64,000 nt of DNA from Stictocephala bisonia (GCA_035578905.1 JAQJVL010000001.1:9155211-9219210); one strand, 5' to 3'; shown: positions 23,374 through 34,013, numbered from the stretch's first letter. Translations and numbers: made by a program. Notes: a model not told the origin generated them from the letters alone.

Positions 23374-24258
23374 CCAGTTTGCGAACATTTTATTTTGCGA
23401 ACAGCCCAGTTTGTGTACAAATAGGGGGAGGGGTTGGGATCTTGAATTATAGGTAGTTTCCAGTTCGCGAACAAGCCTGAAGAGATAATTAACTCCAAAC
23501 TATTCCAAGAAACTAGTAAGTGTGATATAATTCATAGTGACTATTTATTGTTAAATATTTTATTTAAAATTACTACAACAAAATAAAAGCAAGCCTATAT
23601 AAAAATATCACCAATTCAGTCATAACGAATATGATGAAGCTGGTAATGAAACAGTGATGTGAAGATCGTGGCAGTATGTTTATAACTACATAAAACTAAC
23701 AATATTACAAGTACGATGGAACTGTTCAGTCTAGTTTTAAAATGCAGGACATTACGTTTAATATTTTATTGTTTAATTTTATAAAGACGTTAATCTTAAT
23801 GTAAAACTATGTATTTCCACTACGATGTAACGCTCATTGATTATAATCGATATTTTATTCAGCTGCCTATGGGTTTCCATGTATGTATATAAATATATAT
23901 GTTCAGAATAGTCGTAATAATAATTTATTTACTTATTTAGATTTACGAACAAAATAACGTCCTCGGAAATAACTGATCACATTTACAAGTACTTGTTGCT
24001 AGTATACAGTTTTATGTATACAAAGCACATCAGTTATCCACCCCCTGTTCTATTTCTTACAACGGCGGTCCTTCGGAAAGGGTCGTTCAGTTGTGTACGC
24101 AAACAGGAAACGACTCATAAGGGTGGCCCATTGTCCATAACCATTCCAGCACACTTTCAAAATTTGTTCCCAAACTGGAAAAATATTCTTCAGGTATATT
24201 TGTCTGTTCGCAAACTGAACGATTTTACCCTTGTTCGCAAACTGGACTGTTCGTAAAT
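23374..24258. mobile_element. Element bounded by repeated CAGTTTGCGAACA motifs
   Basis: The left edge has CCAGTTTGCGAACA, TTTTGCGAACAG and CAGTTCGCGAACA. The right edge has the same motifs inverted (CTGTTCGCAAACTG, TTGTTCGCAAACTGG, CTGTTCGTAAA). A partial relative at 26692-26767 shares the end and the AGGGGGAGGGG-like block. It is probably a non-autonomous DNA transposon with compound ends. Confidence 0.55.
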
Positions 24259-24543
24259 TCTACACAACCTTGACTTAGCCTATAGCCTCACATCCAACGC
24301 TCCATCATGCCTTTGTTCAGTCTGTAACAATGTAATGTTCCTAACATGTCTAAGCAAGTGCACATTTGGCCTCAAATGCAATAAGAATGTTTCCAATGCT
24401 GTGACAATAATGTGAGACAGGAAAAATACGGTGTTCCATGTTCTGTTGGAAACGTACTTTTCCAAATATCCTTGTATATCTATAGCGTTAATTCGTATAG
24501 TTGCACATTGTAATGCTAATTTTAATTTCAACAACTTTTTTTA

Positions 24544-24652
24544 TTTAGGGAGAGAAATAACTCATCTAGACCGACTTCTGAAGGGTAAATACAAGAAGGC
24601 GATCGTGGATTTTGAATGTGATGAGTGTAGCCGGAGTCTACAGACTGAATGA
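24544..24652 (+). CDS. Possible small terminal exon of unknown gene
   Basis: A good acceptor-like stretch (CAACTTTTTTTATTTAG) ends at 24549. It is followed by an open frame reading GREITHLDRLLKGKYKKAIV, then DFECDECSRSLQTE and a stop (TGA) at 24650-24652. The composition is lysine- and cysteine-bearing and less AT-rich than the surroundings. No family was recognised, no partner exon was found, and an accidental open frame is quite possible. Confidence 0.18.
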
Positions 24653-24824
24653 ATGTAGTTTTTTTTACAAAATAAGCTCAATGATAAATGAACTCACCTG
24701 TAGTATCTTTAAAACACACTCTCTGGCCGTTTTTAAGATGAACGCATGACGCACATTTCAAATTGGTAGTTGTCCCATAACCACTGGTTTCTCTTTTGAA
24801 TATTCAGTTTTGGGTATAGTTGGA

Positions 24825-26382
24825 ATAAAATAACTTTGGTACTGGCGGAACGCCCTCGCTCCACTGGTCTGAAATGACAAAACTCTGAGCTTTAATTTGC
24901 TGTCAAACTTAAAATAAGTAAGCAATAATTTTCAAACTAATTGTATAGTGTCCACCAGTTTATATTCTTTAAGGAAAAATTATGCCGGAGATTTTTCTTG
25001 AGCTAAATTGCTTTTTATAGCGATATTTGTATTTTAAAAACACGGTTTTATGAGTGAAATTGGGCGTGAGTCGTCTTCAACCTGTCACTGTAGCAAAAAT
25101 AATAATAATAAAATAATTTCTTGTGGATGGATAACAGTTTGATTCATTGTGATTATTTTGGTAAAAGTCTCATTTAATAATTCAAACAGGTTAATGATAA
25201 ATAATTTTTTTTGTAAAACCTTGCAAACTCGGAAACGAAAAACGCAAGACAAAATTTATTTGAGCAAACATTAACTGTGTTATTTATGTATAGTTAAAAT
25301 AATACTTTGGTACTAATAAAACATGCGGAAAAATAATGAAGAGCTGATGAAGTAAACTCATAGTTCGTTTACATCGAGGCTGTGTCGGACGCGTAAGGTA
25401 TACTCTGCTCAAGGGAAAGTGTAGACTGAATATTCAGTCCAAGCGTAAAACGAATTCCGATCGACGATATTTCCAGATAAGAAATGTTTCTCCAGTAAGA
25501 AATAAGGTAAGTTAGTTGACTTTTGACTTTGAGATGTGTTCGTGTTCAGTTCTTTATCGATTTGACAGTGCTTAGTATAGTTTAATCACTAGTTTGTTTT
25601 TATTACAGTTATTTAGTTTTAGTGATATAACACGTTTTTATTTATTTAGATGTGACAATAATGCTATAGGATTCAGTGTGTATATAATTATCAGTGTTTA
25701 TTGCAATTATAATATTTAGGCTCATTCAAATTTTAGGAAGTGTTCTATTAGTAGTTGACTAGAAATGTTTGCAATGGAAGAGGCAAGAGCTGAGCTAGTA
25801 CATTGTGCGTGTGGTATCACTGCCGCCTTGTTGACAATCGAGTTTTGAAAACTTCTGAATCTTTCTTCCTAATTCAAGAAAATTCTGTTTAATACGAGAG
25901 TACGATTTTAGTGCCACTTAAATAACACAATTAATTTAGGTTTAAAGAAATTTTATCTAGCGTTTGTCATTATCGAATTTACAAAGGCTTACAAAAAAAT
26001 TAATTTCTCATTAACCTGTTTGAATTATTAAATGAGACTTATACCAAACTAATCACAATGAACCAAACTGTCATCCATCCACAAGAAATTATTTTATTAT
26101 TATTACTCTCGCTACAGTAACAGGTTAAAGACGACTCACGCGCAATTTCACTCATAAAACCGTGTTCTTAAACACAAATATCACAATAAAAAAGCAAATT
26201 AGTTTAAGCAAAATATCCAGCATAATTTTTTCTTAAAGAATATAACATGGTGGACACTATACAAGTAGTTTGAAAATTATTGCTTACTTATTTTAAGTTT
26301 GACAGCAAATTAAAGCTCAGAGTTTTGTCATTTCAGACCAGTGGTGCGTGGCCGTTCCGCCAGTACCAAAGTTATTTTATTC
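24825..26382. mobile_element. DNA transposon with ~390-bp inverted repeats
   Basis: The left arm (about 24825-25221) and the inverted right arm (about 25987-26382) are near-identical. They start AATAAAATAACTTTGGTACT, GGCGGAACG and run through CAGAGTTTTGTCATTTCAGA, AATTATTGCTTACTTATTTT and GTATAGTGTCCACC. The ~765-bp middle has no recognisable transposase. A half copy lies at 60517-60712. Confidence 0.9.
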
Positions 26383-26691
26383 GTTTTATAGTTATTGTAA
26401 CTGGAATGTTTCTTCACTGCCATCTTGTAGTCTTTACCTTGAACGACGTTCATTGTGTTTTGTTACTGCTCCGCGATTACCTGAGGATTATTTTCTGACT
26501 TCTTTTTTTCAGGCCTTTCTATGGATTTCAGGATGGGTTTTGGTATACCGTATCTTTGTACATCGTACAGTGGTATGGGCTTTACAGTAAATATTTGACT
26601 GAAGTATTTATTAATAAACAGTCACTTTGAAATATATCACAATGACTGATTTCTTAGATTAAGATGGAAATAACTATTTCTTCAGACATGT

Positions 26692-26767
26692 TCACAAACT
26701 AAAAATTACCTTCCCCAGGAACTAAATCCCTCCCCTTATTTGTTCACTAACTGGATGGTTCGCTAAA
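26692..26767 (-). mobile_element. Fragment related to the 23374-24258 element
   Basis: On the - strand it reads TTAGCGAACCATCCAGTTAG, TGAACAAATAAGGGGAGGG. This matches the end and subterminal block of the GCGAACA element. Confidence 0.45.
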
Positions 26768-26790
26768 GAGCAACTATGTCAAGTGCTGCT

Positions 26791-27555
26791 GACCACCCAC
26801 CCAACCATACACTTACTGTGGTACAGATAACCCACCCACCCATGCACTTACGGTGGTACAGACCATCCACCAACCCATACACGTACAGGAGTAATGGGGC
26901 ACTGTATGTGTATGGGTGGATGGGTGGTAAGTGCCACTATAAGTGTATGGGTGGGTGGTCTGTACCACTGTACGTGTATGGGTGGATGGTCAGTACCATG
27001 TACGTGTATGGGTGGATGGTCAGTACCATGTACGTGTATGGGTGGGTGGGTGGTCAGTACCCTGTACGTGTATGGGTGGGTGTGTGATCTGTACCACCGT
27101 AAGTGTATGGGTGGGTGAATGGTCAATATACCTATACATGTATGAGTGGATGGATGGTCTGTACCACCGTAACTGTATGGGTGGGTGAATGGTCTGTACC
27201 ACTTTACGTGTATGGGTGGTCTGTACCACCGTAAGGGTATGGGTGGGTGGGTGGTCTGTACCACCGTAAGTGTATGGGTGGGTGGGTGGTCAGAACCACT
27301 GTACGTGAATGGGTGGATGGTCAGTACCATGTACGTGTATGGGTGGGTGGGTGGTCTGTACCACTGTAAGTATATGGGTGGGTGGGTGGTCAGAACCACT
27401 TTACGTGTATGTGTGGGTGGGTGGTCTGTACCACTGTAAGTGTATAGGTGGGTACCAATGTTTGTGTGTGGGTGGGCTGGTGGGTCAATACTAATGTTTG
27501 TGTGTGGGCGGGCAGGTGGGTTAATACCAATGTTTGTGTGTGGGCGGTGGGTGGG
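26791..27555. repeat. G-rich ~35-bp minisatellite with an internal inversion
   Basis: The unit on the + strand is GTGTATGGGTGGGTGGGTGG, TCTGTACCACTGTAA. Units at 26791 to about 26890 lie in the opposite orientation (CCACCCACCCAACCATACAC). From about 26905 they are all in + orientation. The last units become TGTTTGTGTGTGGGCGGG. Open frames on both strands here are repeat artefacts. Confidence 0.92.
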
Positions 27556-27701
27556 TTACACTAAAAGGAAGTTGTTAGCGTATGTTTCCACCGAATCCTG
27601 CGGGCGAGATAAAGTGGCTCCTAATGGGAAAGACGAAACGAAAGACACACAAGGATACATAAACAAAAACAAATTTAGAGGAAGGAGAGGTTATCCCAGA
27701 G

Positions 27702-28055
27702 ACGAACTGTGCCACGGTACAACACTGTTTCATTTAAGCAGTATGTGGTGTTTCACCCATACGAACTGTGCCACGGTACAACACTGTTTCATTTAAGCAG
27801 TATGTGGTGTTTCACCCATACGAACTGTGCCACGGTACAACACTGTTTCATTTAAGCAGTATGTTGTGTTTCACCCATACGAACTGTGCCACGGTACAAC
27901 ACTGTTTCATTTAAGCAGTATGTGGTGTTTCACCCATACGAACTGTGCCACGGTACAACACTGTTTCATTTAAGCAGTATGTGGTGTTTCACCCATACGA
28001 ACTGTGCCACGGTACAACACTGTTTCATTTAAGCAGTATGTGGTGTTTCACCCAC
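27702..28055. repeat. 59-bp tandem repeat, 6 copies
   Basis: The unit begins ACGAACTGTGCCACGGTACA and ends GTGGTGTTTCACCCAT, starting at 27702, 27761, 27820, 27879, 27938 and 27997. Copies are almost identical, which points to recent expansion. The array lies between two blocks of the G-rich minisatellite. Confidence 0.95.
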
Positions 28056-28261
28056 ACACTTCAGCTTACTTTTGGTAACCTGAACTCAAAAGCAAGTATC
28101 TCCAAGTCAGTATTGCTCCTTGTTTGATTGTTATCTGTGAGTGTTCGGACTGAAACGTGCTAAAGTGATTGAATATCTCTTTTACGTAGTATGTAATCGG
28201 TGGTGGAAGTTGAAATATTGGGAGTAATAAAAGATTATGTAAGTTAAATAATCTCTCTGGG

Positions 28262-28426
28262 TCTGTTCCACTGAACGTGTATGAGTGGGTGGGTGGTCTG
28301 TACTACTGTAAGTGTAAAGGTGGGTGGGTGGTCAGAACCACTTTACGTGTATGTGTAGGTGGGTGGTCTGTACCACTGTAAGTGTATAGGTGGGTGGGTG
28401 GTCTGTTCCACTGTACGTGTATGTGT
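28262..28426. repeat. G-rich ~35-bp minisatellite, second block
   Basis: About five units of the same kind as 26905-27555 (GTGGGTGGTCTGTACCACTG, TAAGTGTATAGGTGGG). They are separated from the first block by about 700 bp that includes the 59-bp array. Confidence 0.85.
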
Positions 28427-28429
28427 GGA

Positions 28430-28960
28430 CAACAATATAATTAAACCCCTGTAAATGTATCAAGTTTATCCTAGTTGGAACAAAAAAGGTGTCAGAATTT
28501 TAACTGTCTGCTGTAGATTATATAACTCTCCTATCAGACTAAATTACTTTATATTGCCAATGTTGACACCAGGGTATTGAGCTATCCCGTAGGCAACTAT
28601 CCTATTGGGGTGGGGCACGACCAGCCGCCCAGCAATCAATCAATATCGCAACTTTTCCAATTTAATGAAAACTAATCGAGGCTTTATTGTGTAATGGTAG
28701 TGGTGGTCGTGGGGAAAGGAGTGCAGAAGGAACAAAGACACAGGGATCGCGGCCGGCAACAAGGAGCACGACAGGACACTCGCGGCCTGGCAGTGTCTTG
28801 CGACATCGACTCGCGAATGTCCTGCCACTGCAGCAAGCCTTTCTTGCTCCTGCTAGTCCTGCCGGATGTGAACTGGTCAACCAGTTGCTGGACAACAGTT
28901 TCTATTCCATCAAGTGGTAGTTGTCTAATAATTATCTCTGGTTAGAACAGATACTTGTGA
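28430..28960. other. GC-rich unassigned block at 28690-28920
   Basis: Two + strand frames and two - strand frames are open for 60-83 codons across a GC-rich stretch. None matches a known family. This could be an exon, a promoter island or transposon sequence. Confidence 0.3.
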
Positions 28961-28962
28961 AA

Positions 28963-29585
28963 TTCTCAGATCCCTTAGAGGGCAATTTTACACACCGTAA
29001 GTACTCACAACCCGTAGTGGGTCCTCTCCCACACCTTAAGTTCTCAGATCCCTTAGAGGGCAATTTTACACATCGTAAGTACTCACAACCCGTAGTGGGT
29101 CCTCACTCACACCTTAAGTTCTCAGATCTCTTAGAGAGCAATTTTACACACCGTAAGTACTTACAATCCGCAGTGGGTCCTCTCTCACACCTTAAGTTCT
29201 CAGATCCCTTAGAGGGCAATTTTACACACCGTAAGTACTCACAATCCGCAGTGGGTCCTCTCTCACACCTTCAGTTCTCAGATCCCTTAGAGAGCAATTT
29301 TACACACCGTAAGTACTCACAACCCGTAGTGGGTCCTCTCCCACACCTTAAGTTCTCAGATCCCTTAGAGGGCAATTTTACACACCGTAAGTACTCACAA
29401 CCCGTAGTGGGTCCTCTATAACACCTTAAGTTTTCAGATCCCTAAAGGGGCAATTCCACACACCTTAAGTACTCACAGCCCTTGGTGGGCACTTTCATCC
29501 ACCTTAAGTACTCACAGCTCAAAGTGGGTACTTTCACATAACCTAATTAATCAAAGCCCATAGTAGGCACTTTTTCACACTTTTA
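28963..29585. repeat. 78-bp array built from 39-bp half units
   Basis: The 78-bp period is seen from TTCTCAGATCCCTTAGAG at 28963, 29041, 29119, 29197, 29275 and 29353. Each unit has two related halves: TTCTCAGATCCCTTAGAGGG and TACTCACAACCCGTAGTGGG. From about 29430 to 29585 the array continues as diverged single 39-bp units. The 166-codon open frame through it (28921-29421) exists because 78 is a multiple of three and should not be called a gene. Confidence 0.93.
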
Positions 29586-29589
29586 GTAC

Positions 29590-30440
29590 TCATAACCTCA
29601 TACTGCTGTTATTCGAGGTCAAGGCCTGCGATCCTGTGTTCAGTCACATTCCTCTAGTGGCCACTGATTTTTGGCCCTCAATTCCATTTGATCTGTTCTG
29701 AAGGTTAAGAAAGTTAGGTTTATTAACCTTGGCGTTGCCCTCTACCTTAAGAAGGATTAGTTCTGCACGTCCTCATCTTCATTTTTCTCTTTGTCTGCCC
29801 CGGTCTGATGAAGGCCCCTGTCATTTCGTGCTGCGCTACTCCTTACTTTTACGTCTTCTTATTAAATGGGCGTTTCTTTTAGGATGCTCTGCTTAGGGAG
29901 TATTCACTCAATATGTCCATATCCCACTGGCACAATCAAACAAACGTTTATATGCTGCAAGTCACCGTGGAATTCTATCCGGGTTTTACAACTAGAAATA
30001 ATATTCAACAGGGTGTTCCGCAACTATTTCAACAAACTCTACGATATTGTTCAGCAGGTCAATACTAACAAATAAATAATACAACATAACGTGTCCTATC
30101 TCGATTAGTTTTCTATCCTTGGGCATTTATGTGATATTTACAAAAACCTAATCATCTCAAAAACTGTTAAAGATAAAACACAGAAACTTGGCAAGAATAT
30201 TTATTTAAATATGATACATTTTACTGAACATTTTGTTTTCCTCAAAAAACCTACTTCGAAATGGTGACAGTTAAAAAAATGTCATTGCTAAATATATAAA
30301 AATAAATTAATTTTGTATGTAGAAACTGTTATTTTTATATACCAATAGTTTTTTATTTGTTGTTTTTTTAGATATTTAGATTTTTGTAAAAACCACGTAC
30401 AGACACACAATTTTAGCTTAATCAGTTTAATATTCTAAGT
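29590..30440. other. No gene seen
   Basis: Contains a GGTCTGATGAAGGCCCCTGT word near 29803, of the sort found in retroelement untranslated regions, but no coding or terminal structure supports an element. Confidence 0.35.
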
Positions 30441-30450
30441 TTTCTTCTTT

Positions 30451-30725
30451 TTAACGTGTAAAAATCCTAATACTTTGGCGGAAGCAGGCCACTTCGGTTT
30501 TTGGCGGGTTAGGATTTCGCTTCCAAGTTCTAAAATATTCTTCGACGGCTGGGAGGTCACATGTAAGTGTTTCTTCAGTAACTGCCAAATCCTTGTGTTG
30601 GTAAGCTAAAGCAATATCTTCAGCATATGTAAATGTTCTAGACTTTATGAATGTGATGTCAGCGTTGAACAACATTGGAGCGAGTACTTACCCCTGTGGT
30701 ACACCATCCTTCAGCTCTCTAAAAG
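30451..30725 (-). pseudogene. LINE reverse transcriptase fragment with mutated YADD
   Basis: On the - strand the frame reads SRTFTYAEDIALAYQHKD, then TEETLTCDLPAVEEYFRTWK, then PPKTEVACF. The catalytic box is YAED where YADD is expected, so this copy is dead. Upstream sequence (GVPQG region) is only faintly visible. It is the same subfamily as the fragment at 12700-12850. Confidence 0.78.
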
Positions 30726-30864
30726 AGCTTTCCTCACTACCGAGATAAGCTTTTATTAGCCTGGTACTAAGCATTGACTCCAAAAGTCACAAAAGAAAGT
30801 AACAGGGAAGGAGAATATCAAACCTTTGCTCCATAATATGACATAATCCGATGTATGTCGTAGG

Positions 30865-31065
30865 GCGTGGGCAGATGTAACTACTGGAAATGTAAATGGG
30901 GATTGATAATATATCTGTCATGTGATTGCGGGGAGTCTATCAAAACAATGGATCACATGGTTACAGAGTGTCCCTGCGCTTTTTTACTGAGGGATTAGCT
31001 AGCATAAATAAAATCAGGAATACAGGTCTCAAATGGCTTGATGGATTGAATTTAGCTTTGTGACA
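30865..31065 (+). pseudogene. LINE ORF2 C-terminal fragment (cysteine motif)
   Basis: Conceptual frames read GRCNYWKCKWGL, SCDCGESIKTMDHMVTECPC. This is the CCHC-like tail found at the C-terminus of many insect LINE ORF2 proteins. It matches 52300-52500 (GRCNYWKYKWGM, SCDCGNSN). It lies on the opposite strand to the RT fragment just before it. Confidence 0.72.
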
Positions 31066-31069
31066 GTAC

Positions 31070-32280
31070 ATCACTTTACATTAATTATTTTTAACTAATC
31101 TAAAAATTACGACATGACTTTTGGATCTTGTATCAAATATTTATAATACAGCTTAATTTTAAATTAATTAATTGAAGCTGATAAAAATACGACATATATT
31201 TTCTGTCTTTCACAATACCTTTATCATTTATCATCTCCAACTACAACACAACTGTAAAGTGTTAAACTCCAGTTAGTAAATTGGTAAGTGACGTTACAAC
31301 GTTGGTATTACGCGTAGTTAATTCTATTTTATTACATGAATGTCATGACTTGACATGAGGGCGCTCAGTGGCAATTGAGAGTAGTTCTAACGCGCGGTGT
31401 TGCCAAGAGCTCGTTTGGCGTACGGCGATTATACAATACAGTGATTAGTTGTTGAGATAGAAATCTCTCCTGTTACATTTTAAATTTGTTGAAACAATAA
31501 TAAAATAGAACAATATTTAATAAAAGACAATACAGACAGTAAGAAAGTCCACGATCATAAAATGTTTACTCAAATCAAATTCACAATATCAATTAAGTAG
31601 GTTATAAAACTGGTGATTTTAAAGAACTGAAACGTGGCAACAATGGAAGACGTAAAGTCGTTTGGCTGGCTAATATCGTCACGCCATTGGTCGTAGCATT
31701 CCAAAACTCCTCGTAGTTCCAGCATTTCCTCTAAGAGCGCTCTGAAGTCAAGTCGAGACAGTCAATAAATAAACTTTTAATAACGAAACGTGATATCCTC
31801 AGAACCGTCGGTTGACTGCACGTGTCACTAAAAGAGAATTTCATTTCATCGATTTACACGCTGTTTTCATTTTATGTCCAGCCGTGTCCGAGCTGTTATT
31901 TGGACGGGTGAATGCTGTAGCATCGATTTTCTATCGTCCTCGCAGCCCGTTCCGATCTGTCACGCAGCTGTATACCTCTCCGTTTAACCGTGGTACCTGT
32001 ACCTTTTAATACGCGCAACGTAATGCATGACATAGTGCACGAAATAATAAATTACCTTTGCCTTTCTTAGGTATACCTTTCTTTATTAACTTTCCTCAGT
32101 AAGTTTTCAAAGTCTACCTTCAAAAGTTATAAATTGTTGCATTTAGCTATCTTGGAGTCAAGAGATAATTTTTAAAAATAGTTTGGCGAAATTGACTTGA
32201 CCTTTCGTGTATCCTTTCTCTCACTGTTCTCGCCTTATTTACCTTTTTTTATGTCAGTGGTCTTTTTTATGTTAAGTTGT
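31070..32280. other. No gene seen
   Basis: AT-rich with a GC-richer part at 31340-31990. The 65-codon + frame at 31812 is unremarkable. No family was recognised. Confidence 0.35.
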
Positions 32281-32284
32281 TTAA

Positions 32285-32482
32285 GTAAGACTAATACAGG
32301 GCTAAGAACATTAATCTGGGAAGAAACGACTTAAAGGTGACTTTCGAACCATCACCAGTGACGGGGTAGACGGGCTGCGTGCAAGGACGGGATCCCTCAC
32401 CGGTCACCCGTCCAAGGAAGAGCCACGGTCGATTTTGGTTAACGCAGTTATCTTGTGATAACGTACGAACCCTTCAGTCAAA
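32285..32482 (-). repeat. SINE family B (5S-rRNA-like) copy 2
   Basis: Read on the - strand, it has the hairpin arms GTTATC-ACAA-GATAAC, then CGTGGCTCTTCCTTGGACGG and GTGACCGGTGAGGG, then CCGTCCTTGCACGCAGCCCG and AAAGTCACCTTTAAGTCG. The CTTGGA(C)GGGTGACCG stretch is close to the conserved 3' part of animal 5S rRNA (CTTGGATGGGTGACCG), suggesting a 5S-derived SINE. Confidence 0.55.
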
Positions 32483-32694
32483 GCCAATGGAAATTTAATT
32501 TAATTAATATGTGAACTATGACAATGTTCAAAACAATGTATTATATGAAAATGGGCAATAATTTGATTTAATAAATCACGCAGATTAAATGTGACTATAC
32601 TTTCCGAAGGTGACACCTATGCTGGCCTGTCAGTGTAAACAATCAAATAGACAGCATGCGTTCAGAGATAAAACAGGTAAATTAATAAAACAAT

Positions 32695-33195
32695 GCAAGT
32701 GAACGTCACACAAATTAAATACGTATATCACAATATAACTTCAAAATGCTCAAATATAAAGGTGATCGATGCACGTTTACCTTCCTCAGACCAGAGGGAT
32801 TCACAAGAGAATAACAGTATTATTACTAACGTGGGCGGACGTAGGAAAAAAGGAAAGAGTAACAAAACTCTTAAAAGGGGGATAATATGCACCTGCTTAT
32901 GGGGGAGGGCTTTTCAGGAGTTTTTACACGTTCAGAGTGGTGAAGTCTCTGTGTGCTGTAGTCTTCCTTGTTTTGTTTTTCCTCGTTGTCCGGAGCTGGG
33001 CCTTGCTTCTTAATTAATATTTATTAATTTTATCTTGTGGTTTTGTTCTTCATTGTGTTTCTTTAGTGACAGCATGATTCTTTTGTTAATCCCTCTGGAC
33101 TGAGGAAGGTAAACGTGGTTTGCCGAAATCGATCACTATAGTATTTGTGCATTTTGTTCTTACATTCTAATATTTTTGTGTTGTGTGACGTTCGT
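32695..33195. mobile_element. Inverted pair of Penelope-like retroelement ends
   Basis: The left arm (32700-32815) and the right arm (33075-33193, inverted) share GAACGTCACACAA, GTGATCGAT, ACGTTTACCTTCCTCAG and CCAGAGGGATT. The right arm read on + has CTGAGGA-GGTAAAC-GTG-GTTTGCC-GAAA, a pattern common in Penelope-like element ends. It lies just upstream of the ACE exon at 33268. Confidence 0.5.
33100..33134 (+). ncRNA. Hammerhead-ribozyme-like core (incomplete)
   Basis: CTGAGGA (33100-33106) fits the CUGANGA box. GGTAAAC/GTTTGCC (33108-33114 with 33118-33124) forms a 7-bp stem II, and GAAA follows at 33125-33128. ATCGAT (33128-33133) could be a minimal stem III, giving an AUC cleavage triplet ending at 33134. 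Stem I is not formed by the flanks, so activity is doubtful. Confidence 0.35.
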
Positions 33196-33267
33196 TTTAT
33201 TATAACTGTACCAACGAGCATTATGCTAATAAACCGTTTAATTAACAACACTGTATTTTCCATACAG

Positions 33268-33411
33268 TTACTTCGTTGGAACCGTGCTCCAGTTCCAGAT
33301 ACACCGAGCTCTCTGCAAGGCTGCTGGACAGTCTGAGCACAACACGGCCTACAACCAACCGCTCCACAAGTGTGACATCTATCGCAGTAAAGAGGCAGGA
33401 AACCTTCTTAA
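33268..33411 (+). CDS. ACE-like peptidyl dipeptidase, third-last exon of the gene
   Basis: A zinc dipeptidyl carboxypeptidase of family M2, which in insects processes peptide hormones outside the cell. The exon follows the acceptor CATACAG and ends at the donor GTGAGT (33412). The translation reads [16 protein letters not shown], then KAAGQ, then [18 protein letters not shown]. In ACE this is the segment after VPYIR. The first full codon (TAC) aligns with the catalytic Tyr (Tyr523 of human testis ACE), and the leading T completes a split codon, probably the chloride-binding Arg (CG|T). The two cysteines of the conserved disulphide (ALC and KCDIY) are both present. The exon ends in phase 2 (AA|). 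The upstream exons with the HEMGH zinc site were not found in the window. Confidence 0.95.
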
Positions 33412-33527
33412 GTGAGTACTCGTAGACTTTGATAACTAGGTATTAAGTTATAAAATAATTAATTATGCATAGATTTGTATTGATACGCTGCGGTCAAGAG
33501 AATCAGTTTATATGTGGGCCTGCCGGC

Positions 33528-33755
33528 CCACCCGCTTACCCAGTCACATGCAGTGATGACCTCCCATCATCAATCCAGTCACATGCAGTGATGATGACCT
33601 CCCATCAATCCAGTCACATGCAGTTGTGATGACCCACCCGCCTACCCAGTCACGTTCAGTGATGACCTCCCATCATCAATCCAGTCACGTGCAGTGGTGA
33701 TGACCTCCCATCAATCCAGTCACATGCAATGGTCATTATCCACCCATCACGTGCA
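33528..33755. repeat. ~35-bp minisatellite (6-7 units)
   Basis: Units of CCAGTCACATGCAGTGATGA plus CCTCCCATCATCAAT, with small insertions. They alternate between about 33 and 37 bp. Confidence 0.85.
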
Positions 33756-34013
33756 GAACGTGGAAGTCAATATTTGTTCATTGAATTCATATTAAAAACT
33801 TCAGTGATTCATTCAGTCAATATTGAAAACTAATTATTCGTAAATGTACAAAGAGTAAGCTGTGAAAATGAGGTATTCTTTAAAAAGTTCTCTTCGAGTG
33901 TAGGGTCTGTTTATGGTAAAAATAACTCTCTAAATTGCCTTTTCACTCTTTAGTTGTTTATTTAACAGTGATGAACCTCCCCAAATAGCTATACCAAACT
34001 ACATTATTGACTC

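Noticed and set aside
26894..27439. Several overlapping + and - strand frames of 60-183 codons (GGWVVCTTVSVW and HPPTHTL patterns)
   Set aside because: All lie on the G-rich minisatellite, which is open in several frames at once. No sign of a gene.
28921..29421. 166-codon + frame with repeated LKFSDPLEGNFTHRKYSQ
   Set aside because: The repeat unit is 78 bp, a multiple of three, so one frame stays open by chance. No promoter, splice site or domain.
28963..29585. CRISPR-like look of regularly spaced repeats
   Set aside because: The sequence between repeated blocks is itself repeated, so there are no unique spacers, and the DNA is eukaryotic. The same holds for the 46-, 59- and 80-bp arrays.
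29795..29835. Second hammerhead-like site at GGTCTGATGAAGGCCCCTGT
   Set aside because: It has a CTGATGA word but no stem II followed by GAAA.
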